Shown here: positions 21,061 through 34,423 of the stretch, piece by piece
Position numbering within the stretch: the stretch's first letter is position 1
Layout: the number at the start of each line of letters is the position of its first letter
DNA from: Fragaria x ananassa
Lineage: Eukaryota > Streptophyta > Magnoliopsida > Rosales > Rosaceae
NCBI GenBank assembly: GCA_034370585.1
Contig: CP139753.1
Coordinates: forward strand, 3,908,501 to 3,972,500
Direction of reading: 5' to 3'
DNA length: 64,000 bases
Notes under the pieces: generated by a model
Database searches by the model: none
Told to the model about the DNA's origin: nothing
The model's input: the letters and a program-made list of their open reading frames with translations, nothing else
Translations under genes and position numbers: made by a program

Positions 21061-24000
21061 TCACCTTCTCTGGAAGTTCAACCGCCCAATGCAGTAGGCG
21101 AAAATTGATGCAAAAGTTATGGGAAATGCAATGAGAACTACTGCTACCAGAGCCAACTGATCATGGTGAAACCCAAAGTAGTCTTTCAAGAAGGCAGACA
21201 CTGTTTTCGATTCCCCAAATATGATAATCTCCGTGTTTATGTCTCCATATTGTGAAGTGAGCAAACCGTTTAGTGACCAAGATGAGGGAGTCAGATAGTA
21301 CAACCAAATCCACCATTTAGGAATTTGCTGCAAGAATAACATATCCATGTCATTTTCTTTTAGATCTTACTATAGCTATCTATACTTGGATTTATACATG
21401 TTAATGAGAATGGGTAGGCTTAGGCTTACCGGCTTAGGAATCAGAAAACCAGCAAACAGGTTATACAATGTGTAGAACACTGAGGATAGAATTGCAGCTA
21501 CCATGAAGTTTGGTGTCAACGAGACAAGCATCATTCCCATGTAATTGTAGTATAGCAGTGAACAAAATATGGCATAGAAATACCAGAAAACCTTGTATGC
21601 TGAAGCGTAGTATCCAATCATTGGATATGTGATGATCATAAATATGACTGCCTGGATCAATATATAGGGAACTTCTACCGCCACCTACAAACATCAAGAA
21701 CTTTAGCACAACAACAAATTTAAGCTTCTGGCAAGTACCAAGAACTTGTAAGTATACATTTAAGAAAAGTGTACCTGTGCCACTGAAAAGGCCAATGGTG
21801 AATACATCCCCACAAATTTTTCACGATACATGACAGTTCTCTCCGTTTCAACATATTGCAGAACAGTTGCGCAGTTATTTATGCCCAAGAAGATGACACC
21901 GGTATACATAGAACCAAGTATATTGAATAAGTTCTGCTGGTCGGTTCTAACAGAATATTGAACCACATTGAAATGGAAAAAGGGGTGGTTAGGTATAAGT
22001 TGAGTAATACAACTTAAGAATAGAATAGAACACTTCTATCATTTTCCATTATGCATGCACAGATAAGGGCTTACATTTTCCTCCCTTGGTTCCAATACAA
22101 TGCTCCAAAAATTAGAGATGCTACCACCGTATGCATGATGCGCATCAAGTTGTATGACGGACTCCTCCAATAAGACAAGTGCTGCTTCCACAAGCAAGAT
22201 TTGAACTGCATCCAGCCATTTTGAGAAAATCGGGTAGCAAAATGCAGATCTCTGGAACCAGGAGGTGGAGTACTCAACAGTCTTCCAAGCTCTATATTAT
22301 TCCTGCAAATTTATTATAGGAAAGCTGTCATATCAGGCAAACATTTTTAACGTCAGTCAATACCACTCAACTAGATAATTAATGATGTAACTGTTCTCAC
22401 TCATATAAACTAGATTCTATGTATATTTGGGCAAAATTGACACCAAGTTCAGCTTCAGCTGATGTGGAAGTGATGTCTAACATCCATGTTGCTGGATTGT
22501 AATTACTTTTGATCTTTTGAACCCCAGGAATACTCTGCCATAAAGTTTAAAGTTTAATTTATAAAGAAAGAAAGTTCAGCAGACCGATGGTTTGTTAAAA
22601 CTTATTTTGCTTAAAGCAACTAGTATGTTTAGTCCTGATAACAGAAGCAGACTAACCTGAAAATATTCGATAACTCTACTCGAGTGCTGACCCACCTGTC
22701 CTGAGTAGATCATATGCCCTCCAGTTTTCAAAAGAATTAGCTTCAGTTGGAAAATAAGAAATTTCACATCAAGATTTGATAAAGTTGCTGCAATACACTA
22801 CACTGTTTCAACCTTGTCTAAGCATAATGCAACTAGAAGCAAAGTCTTTTGGTTTTACCTCATCAAATGCTTCAAATATATCAATATTCGGTTGGTGGAT
22901 GGTGCAAACAATTGTTCTTCCCGTATCAGATACATTCTTCACTGCTCGCATGACTATTGCAGCAGCTCTTGCATCCAAACCAGTTGTAGGCTCATCCATG
23001 AAGATTATGGAGGGATTTGAAACAAGCTCAACAGCAATTGTAAGCCGCTTACGCTGCTCATTTGATAGACCACTAACACCAGGTATTCCAACCAAGGAAT
23101 CTTTTATTCCATCAAGCTCAATGGTCTCAAGGACTTCATTGACAAACTCCTGTTACATATGACAGTATTTTTAGACAATATTATCTCAAAAATGTATCTG
23201 AACCAAACATCTGATACAATATTCTACAAATATCAGTCTTACACTTACACTTTTTGTTTTTGAGTCGATCTGAGAAGCCAGGCGCAGCCAAGCAGAAAAC
23301 ATCAAAGACTCCTCTACAGTGATTTGTGGAGAATGAACATCGGTTTGCTCACAGTAGCCCAACACCCTAGCAAATGTTTCTTGAACCTTGGGATATCCAC
23401 CAATTTTTATGTCCCCTTCAATGTAGCCAGTAGTCTTTCTTCCTGCAAGAACATCAAGAAGAGTAGTTTTCCCAGTGCCGCTGACGCCCATCAATGCTGT
23501 AAGAACACCAGGTCTAAATGCCCCAGTAATGTCACTTAGAAGTTGAAGTTTCTTCTAACTAAATCCCGGCTCCCTGGTTTCCTGGAACACGACGATAAGC
23601 AAGAAATAAACAATGTCATGTGATGTGAAAAGCTTTTAACACTACAAACACATCGACTTTACGCTAATACTGAATAGGGTACCATAGGAATAACATAGTA
23701 TTGCACATCTTGGAACACCACTGTCACTGGAGTAAAGGGTAAGACCATATTTCCTGTTAATTGAAAAAGGCACTGTGAAAATTTGATCTGTAGAATCATA
23801 TATAGGAGACAAATAAAGGAACAAAAAGCTTATGGTCAAATTTGTAAGAATTACCAGCGGTCTTAGAAGGATGAATTCTAGACTTTTCTTTCACTAGGGC
23901 ATCATCGAGGGATTTGTCAGTTCTTTGAATTTGTGCAAGTTTTTCATGTGAAATGATACCATGAGATGATCCTGGAGCTGAATGTATAATGGGAGGAACC

Positions 24001-27000
24001 AATGTGTTTCAAGTTCCAGTTCTCAAGTTAAAATACAATAACAGAGAAAAAAAAAAGGACAGGAAGTTAACTACTTACACTTCAAGAAACTCAAGGACAA
24101 GATGAATCCTATGTTGAAAATCAATGTGAATCCAAATAAGGCACCAAGTGATACCCAGTAGAAATATCCATCGAAGTTTAGTCCACGGCTTTCAAGTGTT
24201 TCACGCCCGACAGTAACATTTGTTGATAGCATCTAAGGAAATATAATTAGTAAGCCAGAGAATGCACTTTCAATTGTGTCAAATAAGAGTAATGAACAGA
24301 AATGATAGTATTTTGCTCACTGTTTGCCATCTTGGAGAAAGAAACTCGTTCACAGAGAGGCCTATCTCCCCATATGTCACAGGGGAAAGCCAAAATCCCC
24401 ACCCTAACCAACCAGGCATGGAAGCTGCAAGCACCAACATAACTGATTTGAATTTGTATTCTTTGATTGATTTTTAAAAATGAAAGGGGCAAAAGATAAA
24501 ACAGCATTACGTTTTTTGATAATGAATCCGCTGAACAGTAACAGAAACAATATTGCGAAACTACCAGCTGTCATTGTGGCAACCATGGTCTGAAAGAATG
24601 ATGCAAGGAAGCGAAACATGGATATAGATGTTAAATGGACACCTAACTTCTATAGACATTAAGATGGGATGTCAATAAGATAACAGTAATTCAAAGAAAA
24701 ATCAAAAGTAGAAATAATATAAGCTTATTGTTCACTTGAATTCACCTTTGGAACTCAGGACTGTATCCAATGACATAGTAAGTAAGAGAAGTCCAAACAA
24801 GGGCTTCTACAAATGAAACAGGTACTTTCAGTAGTGTTGCTGGAATGGCATAAGCCCAAGGTGGATAAAAACACAGGTCTTTCTGCTTATAGAAAACTTC
24901 TAGTCTTTGAAGTGTCATAGACATCTCAGGAATTCCATCCACGAGAAGTATGGTAAGAGCAAAGAATAGGGAACCCATGTAGGAGTTTGCATGAAGTACA
25001 TCAATATCCATACGACTCCTCAGAAATACAGTCATGGTGATAAGTGCAATGATAATAAGCTGCAGGGAAAAAAATGTTACCATCTCAGAATCCCCAAGTG
25101 CTTCACATACAATAGAACTTTCAACCCCAAAATGAGTGTAAAGGTATAATATGCAACAGCACAAACTTTGACCTGAACTGTCTTGAATACGTAGATAAAA
25201 GAATTCCTCTTCATGAGAAGGAGTTCTCTTGATGTGTAGCTCTAAAAAGTTCCCATTTCGAAAGAGAATACACACTAAAGGAAAGAGCATTGTTATTGTC
25301 TTGAAGTTTGTCAAATGGCTCTATGAGATCCTCATCTAGCTTCTTCCCAAAAGAAGATGCCTTGAATTTTTTTGAGAACATATCAACTGAGACATAATTA
25401 TGAGGTTCTGTGCGGTACCAATAGTGTGCTTGATCTTTCTTAGAGATTACCTGCAGAACTAAGATGTTAATTGCTGCTTCAATATGCAGAAATGCAAAAA
25501 CATCATATGCTGCAATTCACTTGCCTCTTGGATGAAATCAGCAACCCCTTTCCTCTCGGGATACTTACACCCACAATCCTCAAAAAAATCCAAGACATGA
25601 TCCCGGGGACCCTGATAAACAATCTTCCCTTCTGACATTAGAATAAGGTCATCAAAGAGCTCAAACGCCTCCGGTGCTGGCTGAAGAAGAGAAACTAATA
25701 GAGTAGAATCTGTTATATGCACCAGCTGCTGAAGACAAGCAACAATTTGGAATGCAGTGGAACTGTCTAGGCCATTTGTTATTTCATCCATGAACAAAGC
25801 TTTTGTGGGGCCAATGATCATCTCCGCTGAAAAATTGCCATTCACATTCAAAGTAGATGTTGCAAATCAGTCACCTCAGTAGAACAAGCAAATATTTATT
25901 ATGACCAATCTCTATTTGCATTACCAGTTGTCAACCTCTTCTTTTGACCACCAGAGATACCTCTAAGCATTGCATCTCCAACTAGAGTGTCAGCACATAC
26001 ATCAAGTCCAAGGATCTGCAAAACGATGACCATGACGAAAAAATATTATCCAGAGTTGCAGACACACATTATTGGAAAAGAGAGTCAAAATTGAAGAGAA
26101 TGACCTTCAAAATGTAGTCCGTCTGGAGGGTTCTTTTTAGTCCTTGGAGAGAAATAGCCTGTTTGGAGTTGATCTAATTGTTATAATCATCAAAGGCAGC
26201 ATAACCTTGATCCATAACAGAAGGTGCAAGATACAAATGAACTTGTAAACAAGGAAAGGATGATAGCAGAAAAGCATGAAGTACCTTCATGTAGGTATCT
26301 ATATCTGGATCTGGAATAATTCCTGCCTCCTTCTCTCTTTTACTGACTTCCAGCATAATGTCTTTGTAGGCAGAAAAGAAATAAACACTATTATCCTGTC
26401 AATAGGTTACATACAACTAATAACAATCATGTAGAACTGAGAAAAACATACCGGCTCGGCTTCCAACACCCTGACAGCGGGCTGAAAAATCAAGTATTTC
26501 CCTGACAGTCATCTGAGGAATATGCATGTCAAACTGGCTTATGTAAGCTGACGTTTTCTGGGGAACGAACTCTGCTAGCTTCTGTCCATTGTAAGTAACT
26601 TCACCAGAGAACTGAAATAGTCATTGAACAAAACAAACAACTATGAAGTAAGAAATCAAACTTCTCCTATCAACTCATTACAAAGACATTCAGGTATAAA
26701 GATACTACAAAACCTTGAGTGATTTTTCCAGATTCCCTGATAGAGCCTTTAAAAAGGAGGTCTTCCCACATCCTGGGGGACCAAGCAGTAAAGTTAATCT
26801 GCAATAGAATGATTAAGCACCGTAAGGTCCACTAAGGCAATTGTTCTTTTGCATCAAATATCCAAAGATTAAGAGAAAGTTCAATTAGTTAAGTTGAACT
26901 TAGTAAAGAGATTGATGCTAGCCTACCTTCCAGGCTTTATTGAACCGCAAAAGTCTTTGATAATGCTCATCTTGGCCTCATGTGTCTTCGAACCTGGAAA

Positions 27001-27980
27001 CTTGGTGAAGAGCTGTGCAGAAAATTCAAAACCATGTTTAGATGTCCTGAAGCTGAGTTGAACATATATAGTGCTTGTAAGCTACTGTACTCTGGAAGCA
27101 CAAAAGGATAAGCATCCTAAACCCTAATTATATTAATTGTTTGACACAATCTATTTCATATAGTCTAGAATAAACTTTTTTCTACTTACAGAAAGTGTGC
27201 TTCTGACAGAGTTCCAAAGAGTTGGGAGGGGCTTTCCATGAACTACCTCACACACTGCTTCCACTCTCAGATTCTTATACCTCACCTCCACAGTGGGCAA
27301 TTCTACTCCAACCCTACCAAAAAAGTTCAGGATGAATCCCAATTTACCACATGAATGAATAGAAACAGAAGGATTACAACCATTCAATGTACTATCAGCA
27401 CGCCAGAAATATCAACAACACCTTGTCTGACTTGACTATAACGATTTCTCTATCACTTCAATGCAGTATCCACTGGTATGAAGACTAAAAGTATACCGTT
27501 CAAACATACATCTTGAAGTGCAGTATTAACTCCATTTAAATTGAAAGTTTGAAACATACATAACAAGCAGGCATGCCAAAAAGGAGGAAGGGCTTACTTA
27601 TCGATCCTTTTTCTAATTTTTCGCAAGAGACGAAGGTTGTCATTCTCAATGTGCTTGATGAGCTTTTCTATAAAGACATGTTTTTCCATAGCTCCAAGCT
27701 TGGTAACATCAACCACCCGCTTTCCTTCACCATCAAGTTCACTTCCATCATCACCCTTGTCAAACAAAGATGACTTGAGCCGTTCAAACGTTGACAGTCT
27801 CTCAATGGCTTCCCACTGCACAGCATATTGAGCATCAGTGTCATCTTTGGCAGAACTCAATGTTGAATTGGCTCGGAAGCTGGAGTTCCGACTCTGAATT
27901 GATGACCTGAAGCTTCTTCCTATCTCTTCCAACTCAATTCTCAGCGACTCTATGTCATCTCTGCCAACCATCTGTGCCAT
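21061..27980 (-). pseudogene. ABCG37: ABCG37/PDR9-like full-size ABC transporter, probably inactivated
   Basis: Twenty-four exons can be traced from MAQMVGRDDIESLR (ATG at 27980) to LNFQRR-stop (21061-21063), in the order NBD1-TMD1-NBD2-TMD2. Seen: Walker A GPPGCGKTS, signature ISGGQKKR, Walker B ALFMDEITNGLDSS, second Walker A MGVSGTGKTT and Walker B IIFMDEPTTGLDARAAA. The N-terminus matches Arabidopsis ABCG37 (PDR9/PIS1), a plasma-membrane exporter of auxin precursors and phenolics. All exon phases fit except three lesions. One base is missing in exon 10 near 25236. The conserved start of exon 12 (expected FFRQF..) cannot be found upstream of 24640. An in-frame TAG at 23555-23557 stands where the family has Gln before KKLQLLSDITGAF. 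Without these the protein would be about 1,400 residues. Sequencing error is an alternative. One intron (25451-25524) is GC-AG. Confidence 0.8.
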
Positions 27981-29976
27981 AGTTGTTAACTTTGGGACAA
28001 TTTGTAGAGTAACTGCTGGAGGAGTATATAAATATGCAGGATTCTTTGCTGGCATTTCTTCTTATCCTTGCTGTCCAAGCAAGTTGAAAAATGATGCTTG
28101 TTAGAATATACGTACCTGAAGGAAGAAATTCAAAACAGAAAAATAAATAAATACAAAACCAGACATGTGAGTCAGTATGTAACACATAGCTTGTTACTGG
28201 GAGAATTGTGGACTTTTTCAGGATTGATCTAAAATAAACTACAGAGCATTTAGATTAATCAACTAATGGTTTAAGTTACAATCAGGATCCGGGATCAACA
28301 CGCCTTTGTAATCCCCGGCTTCAATATGTGAATGTATCCCCACATTTCTGCATTCTGATGGATTCAGCACAATTTCAGTCAAACAACACACTTTTGTGTT
28401 CTGAGCAAGTAAATTTCGAATTAATATCGATTATATAACTGCAGTCTGGCCAAGTAACCGTTGCAACGATACTGCTGCCAAGGATCAAACTTACTATATC
28501 TCAAAAATCAAAATAAGTAGTTCATTGGTTGCCTAACCAGAGTTCAAAGTCAGTGTGATCTAATATTGATCTGACTAATTCAATGAGTCTTAACAGAGAA
28601 GAATACTTGGGAAATAAGCATGACATGAGGTTCTGTATCCTTTCTTACGCACCACATGTTAGAAATTATTAAACAGGAAGGTGACGATATATTTGTACTT
28701 AATTTAGCATAATTTAGCATAATTTAGCAATTTGACTAAACAAAGAGAAGTCGAATTAACAAAACAAATAATTGCCTTGCTTGGTAAGATATACAAGATA
28801 ACCATGCATCGTTCTATGACTTATGCATTATGAGCCTATCTGTCAGTATCTTTGAATCTTTGTTGCCACACCCCTCCTTTTCATACATTATAGCTCACCA
28901 TGTTCTTATGTAGAGAGGAAAGTGCAGTAAAATATTGTTACCTTAAAGTCATAGGACTTGGAACACAACTGAATTGATGCTCGGCATATTATGCAAACAA
29001 CAGCCTACCCTGCAATCAAACAGGTAGGGGCATTATACCGGTGAAAGTTCCTGATGCTCAGAAATAAATTTAACATATGAAGCAGTATCGGCCAAAAAAA
29101 AACTCACCTCAGTAGAACAGAACATTGCTAGGTTTTTCTGAGGCTAGTTCTCAGCATTCATCTCGGATATGAACAAATTGGATGCCTGACTTAGACCAAG
29201 ACCAGAAGGCAACAATGGCAGTTACGTGAGCAAGCATCCCAAACTTTTACCCTCCATAACCTTAATATTGTGGCTTTTACATTAAACCATAAGTTCTCGA
29301 ACCAGAGTGTCCACGGGTAAGTTTAAATACTCATACAGTCAATGCTGTTGCTCACAGTTATTTTCTCCCGAAACAACCACGACATAGTAAAATGTTGAAA
29401 CCTTTGTTTCACATACGAATGAAATTTCAAGGCGTCATAACAACCTCATAGTTACTGATTCTTGAAAGCAACAAGTATTCAACTTCCCACTCTTTTTTAT
29501 CTCTAAGGTTTCTCTATGCATGAAGTTTGAACAGAGGTAGATGCTTCTTCATTTTAGTTTATTATCTATCTTTTCCATATTGATCATTTACAGTTACATG
29601 CAGTAGCTTTCAGAAAGATCCAATGTTAACTCCATTGGTTGGTCAAATTTAGGCAAGCAGACTAAAGAGGAGCATTGCATCCAACAAATTTGATGATCAA
29701 CAATTCTGTACACACATTGTCTCAGATTCTTCACTGTTCACAAACACCACCACTTCCATACACAATATATATCTCTTAATCTACAAGGAAAAAAATGGGG
29801 GAAGGGAAGATAGAAACAAAGAATATAAGGACCATCTCCTCTCCCACATGAACCCCTTCCCCATGTCCTAGATAGTACGAGCTCGTCAAATCCAAGAATT
29901 TTAAGAGTAGAAAAAAAATATATCGTGAATTACCCTCAATATACTTCTCAGATCCTGAAATCAACTACTGGTTTTA
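27981..29976. other. Intergenic between two minus-strand genes
   Basis: Upstream region of the ABCG37-like gene and 3' flank of the kinase gene. In-frame sequence continues upstream of 27980 to 28055 (an alternative Met), but family alignment favours 27980. I see no other gene. Confidence 0.4.
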
Positions 29977-32900
29977 TTATCGCTGTTGGTAGTCTCTACT
30001 TTCTGATCTTGAAACAGGATAATCACTCCGATCAGTATCTGAATTTTCCTTGTGGGAGTCCATCTCCATGCTACCGGCTTGAGTTCTTCGGTTCCTTCGA
30101 TCCTGATCAGCAAGAAGAAGACTTGTACTCAGAAAATAGCTGAAAAATCGTGCTGAGCTTAATTTTTAAAACTCAGATATCCAGTCATTAGCTAAACTTT
30201 CTCAATCAATACTGTTTGGGGATCATTACAAGGTAAAAAGCCTCGAAATCCCATAAGCTTTGAAAAGAGAACGGTTTAGAACATCAGAAAACAAAATGAA
30301 GAGATGAAGAATGAGAGAGAAACTCGGCAGAAAAGCAAGAAAAAGTGCAATGGAGAATCAGTTATGTTTGGCAGGGAAAGCATTTGGTCATTAGGTTAAC
30401 ATTTGATTTAGTTGATGAAAGAAAGAGATTTCTTCAGTCTTGTTCATATGAAAGGAAATACCAAGGCAGGTGATATGTTTGAGAAGATGTCACAATTGCC
30501 AAATAAACAAATCTAGCAAGAGCATGGAATTAGATTTTTATTCAAGGCAGCTGAACCAGATTGGAAATGTGGGATCTTTCATAAAACTTGCAATCCATGA
30601 TAACATGTGTTACGAAGTTTAAGAAACTGACCTCTCTTGGTATAGGATACTCCTCGGACTCAAGCATACGGACAACTTGACTCATCTTGGGTCGTTTTTC
30701 AGAATCTGGATCAACACACCTCAAAGCAGTCAAGAGAGCTCGTTTTAAGGCTCTTGTTGATGGTCTGACTTCGATGTTTGGGTCCACCACTTCTTCTGAT
30801 CTTCTGCTTCCAACCATCATTTTAAGCCAATCAACAAGGTTTACCTGTGAGAGTTTAAGAGACAGCATTAAATAAATCTTCCACACAGTTATCCAGCAAA
30901 AAAAAAGTATTCAGAAGATTACGTGAAATGAGAAAAAAGCAAAATAATCATTATTTCTTTAATTGACACAGAAGCAACTCATGAGTACAATTATGACTAT
31001 ATGCAGAGTTATAGATAAGCTTTGCCTCACAGTCATGTTGCTGAGTCTATCTAGTCTAACTATGTCAAAAACTACTGGTGCATAACCCTTCTAGGGCATA
31101 AACATTAGCTTCTGTGGCCGACATTAAAGTATTGGACTACTGGTACTGTGGAAGCATTGGACTGATAAACTGGACTACGATGGTTGAATACACTTGTTAG
31201 AACCTGGAGTTACTAAAAACAGGCAAGGATATCCAGCCGAAGCAGCTGGACAGTCATGCTGACTGTTTTCTGTCTAGAGTATAGACTCTGGGAATTTGTC
31301 AAGGTGGTCAAGGTCATAGTTGAGTTGTCTAGGTAACCATTCAGTAGGAATGGTTGTTTCTAACTTTCTATGCACAACCGGCTCTTAAATGCATATATAG
31401 ATTCTATAGTACATGTCTGCCTCTCAAATATTGTTTGGAAATCAAAGTAAACGCTACCCATCACTCCTTAGGTGAGCTCACTTTGGTAGCTAGTCAGGCA
31501 AGTAAACTAAGCTTTGATATTTAAATTACAACTTCATAACCAGGCCAACTATACTCAACAGAAATTGTCTGTTTAACAGAGGACCAATATTGGCTCAGAT
31601 AAATCTGCATTCCAAACTAAATTAGGCGGTTAAATTTTCCATTTTCCAATTGTAACTGTTCACCATTCATTATTTAATAGTTTTACTAAATGTAAATCTA
31701 ACTTACCTCATGTGCCTTCAATTCTGTGATGTCACAAATGTGGTATAATAGGATGATTAAATTAACTTCCAATATAGCATATGTTAAAGCTTTTGAATAC
31801 CTCAGCAGCAGGGCGACCATAGTCCACAGGATCTCTTCCAGTGATGCCTTCTAAGAGCAAAACGCCAAAGCTATAGACGTCACTCTTTTCATTCAAAAGT
31901 CCAGAATTAGCATATTCAGGAGCCACGTATCTGAAAAAACAAAATTGTGGTAAAACTTGGATTAAGGGTCGGAAATGAGAAATGAGAAATGACTAATCTG
32001 TCTATCAATATATATTGTGAACATCCAATATTGAACACAAATCATTTATCAGGGGAAAAGCGGCCATGCTCTAGAAAGAATACTAACCCAAAGGTTCCCA
32101 TAACACGAGTTGTCACGTGACTTGTTCCTGCACCCAGCAGCTTGGCCAGGCCAAAATCAGATACCTTGGAATTGAATTCGTCATCAATCAATATATTGCT
32201 TGATTTAATGTCTCGATGTATCACTTTTGGTTCAATGGCCTCGTGTAGATAAGCAAGACTGCAAAAAGTATATTTTGTTAAATAAGAACAGCTTGGCATC
32301 AAAAGAACATAAATAATTCGACTTACGCTTTTGCTGTTCCAAGGAGAACCTTTACACGGGCTTCCCAAGTGAGATATCCATGGTGACGCATAGCTCCATG
32401 AAGCCACTGCTCCAAGTTTCCATTGTTGACATACTCATAGACCAACATCCTGAAATTTAAAAGAAAAATCAGGGTAAATAATATTTTACATAACTAACAT
32501 ACACAGTTGCTATTGTATAACATTTTAGAAGAGTATGCCATAAAAGATTCCTCCCCCTCCTCCTCCTTTCAAGTTCCAGTGAACTACATGTACTTCAATA
32601 ACCCATTTAGATCCAAATCATGGATTGTTTGCTTCAAAACAAAGTGGTACCTGTGAGTCCCTTCAACGCAGTATCCCAAAAGACGAACCAAATTCTTGTG
32701 GCGGACATGGCCAATTGCTTCAACTTCCACTCTAAATTCCTTCTCTGCTTGGCCACTAAAGAAATAACAGTTCAGGTCAATACAAATACATGGAAACATG
32801 AGTGGACAAAACACAATTGAATCAGGAGATAAACAGTCAACTGACAGGTTGTTTAGGATCTTTTTAACTGCAACAGGAGTCCCATTAATGAGATTTCCCC

Positions 32901-33510
32901 GGTAAACAACTCCATATCCACCCTCGCCAAGAACATTTTCCTTTGAAAACCTGCTTGTTGCAAGCTCAAGGTCCCTTAATGTAAACCAGTGGCCCCAACC
33001 CAAGTGCGAGAATTCAGGCAGACCAACTAGAGGAGATGGAGCGGTTATGGGATACGATGAAGAAGGCTTATTCCCTGTACCCGTGGTAGAACTCCCTTCT
33101 TCTCCAGATTGAGACTCCCCACCATCTTTTTCTAAATGATTAAATGAACCTGACCGACTACTATTCTCTCCATTCTTGGACTTTCCCATACCCAGATGGA
33201 CCATAACCTTATCGGATTCTCTATCACTGGATTTGTCATGAATGGTAAGAAGAATTCCATCACGGGGAACAAATTCACTGGCAGCTATTTGCTCCACTCG
33301 AACTTCCTTTATTTCTTTTGAGACAGTTGGAATTTGACTGTGGGGAATCCTGGCCCCAGCTTTTCTTGATTTCTTACGCGAAGTAAGGCATAGTGATAGC
33401 ACAGTGAGGATTATTATGATAAACAAAGCAACAGCTATTCCAATCACTTCCCAGACCTTCAGACCAATAAAAGCTTCCTTGGATAACTCTGCTTTGAGAT
33501 CAGAGGCCAT
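29977..33510 (-). CDS. Receptor-like Ser/Thr protein kinase with a short extracellular part
   Basis: Seven coding exons (33510-32846, 32755-32651, 32449-32327, 32258-32088, 31930-31801, 30844-30632, 30102-29977) join in phase to give 510 residues. After about 18 N-terminal residues comes one membrane span (VIGIAVALFIIIILTVLSL). A basic, Ser-rich juxtamembrane region follows with SQIPTVSKEIKEVRVEQ. The kinase domain has GEGGYGVVYRG (about 195-205), VAVKK, HRDIKSSN (about 312), DFGLAKLLG and YVAPEYANSG. It is an RD-type, apparently active kinase. The extracellular portion is too short for ligand-binding repeats, like the At2g42960/At5g18500/At1g09440 group. The start 33510 opens MASDLKAELSK, typical of the group. 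An acceptor just upstream (GTGTAG at about 33533) indicates a 5'UTR intron. Confidence 0.95.
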
Positions 33511-34395
33511 TCTATTAGATGCTGAGATGCCTACACATAGCAAAATCTCACATCAACATTGCTTCTGTTTCATAATTCATAGCATCAAATCAAAATCTGT
33601 TCTTTCAAATCCATTATTCTCTAGCAAGGATAAAGTTACGATCTTTTTGCACCAATTTCACCAAATAACAACAAAGGAGAGAACTTGCAAAAACAACATA
33701 GACCCAATAACAAAGCAAGCCCAGAAATCAAAGTACAAGAGCAGAACAAAACAGTTGAACACGCATATGAACAGATCATATTATAAACAATATACCAGAT
33801 AACACCTCAAATGTCAACTAGACGAGGTTAGATTCCACATATTCCACTTCACCATCACAGCAATATGAACTATATCATTCTATCTCAATAATTCAAAGGA
33901 CAAAGTCATCTTCTTTACCTCTCTGTAAAGAGTCTCAAAACAGCAACCTCGAAATGCCAGATCTTTGAAACCAGTTCGACATTCCTTATCCAAAACCAAG
34001 GTATCAAACCCACAATTCCAGATCTCTGACCACAAAAAAGAACCCAGAAACCTATGTCAGGTAAGCCTCAATAAACAAAAGCCAAATGAGCCCACTTGAC
34101 GAAAAATAATAATAACATATATAACCAACAGAACTAGAAAACCTACATGGGTTTCCTCTGTGTGGGTCAAATGTGCTTCTGAAATCTGAATCTAAGCGGA
34201 GATGGAGCTTTCAGGCACCACCAGCCTTGAACCTTCTCAAAAACCCAAACCCAAAAACAGCAAGTGAGATCGTTCAGTTGTGCAAACATGGAAAGAGAAG
34301 TTGTGTTATGTGAATGGTAGGGATATATAAAAAGAAGAAGAAGAAGGAATGGAGTTATCAGTGGTAGGTGGTGAGTTCAGAACTGGGATAGATAG

Positions 34396-34423
34396 ATGAT
34401 GATGATGATGATGATGATGATGA
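34396..34423 (+). repeat. (GAT)n microsatellite
   Basis: About nine GAT units in the upstream region of the kinase gene. Confidence 0.9.
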
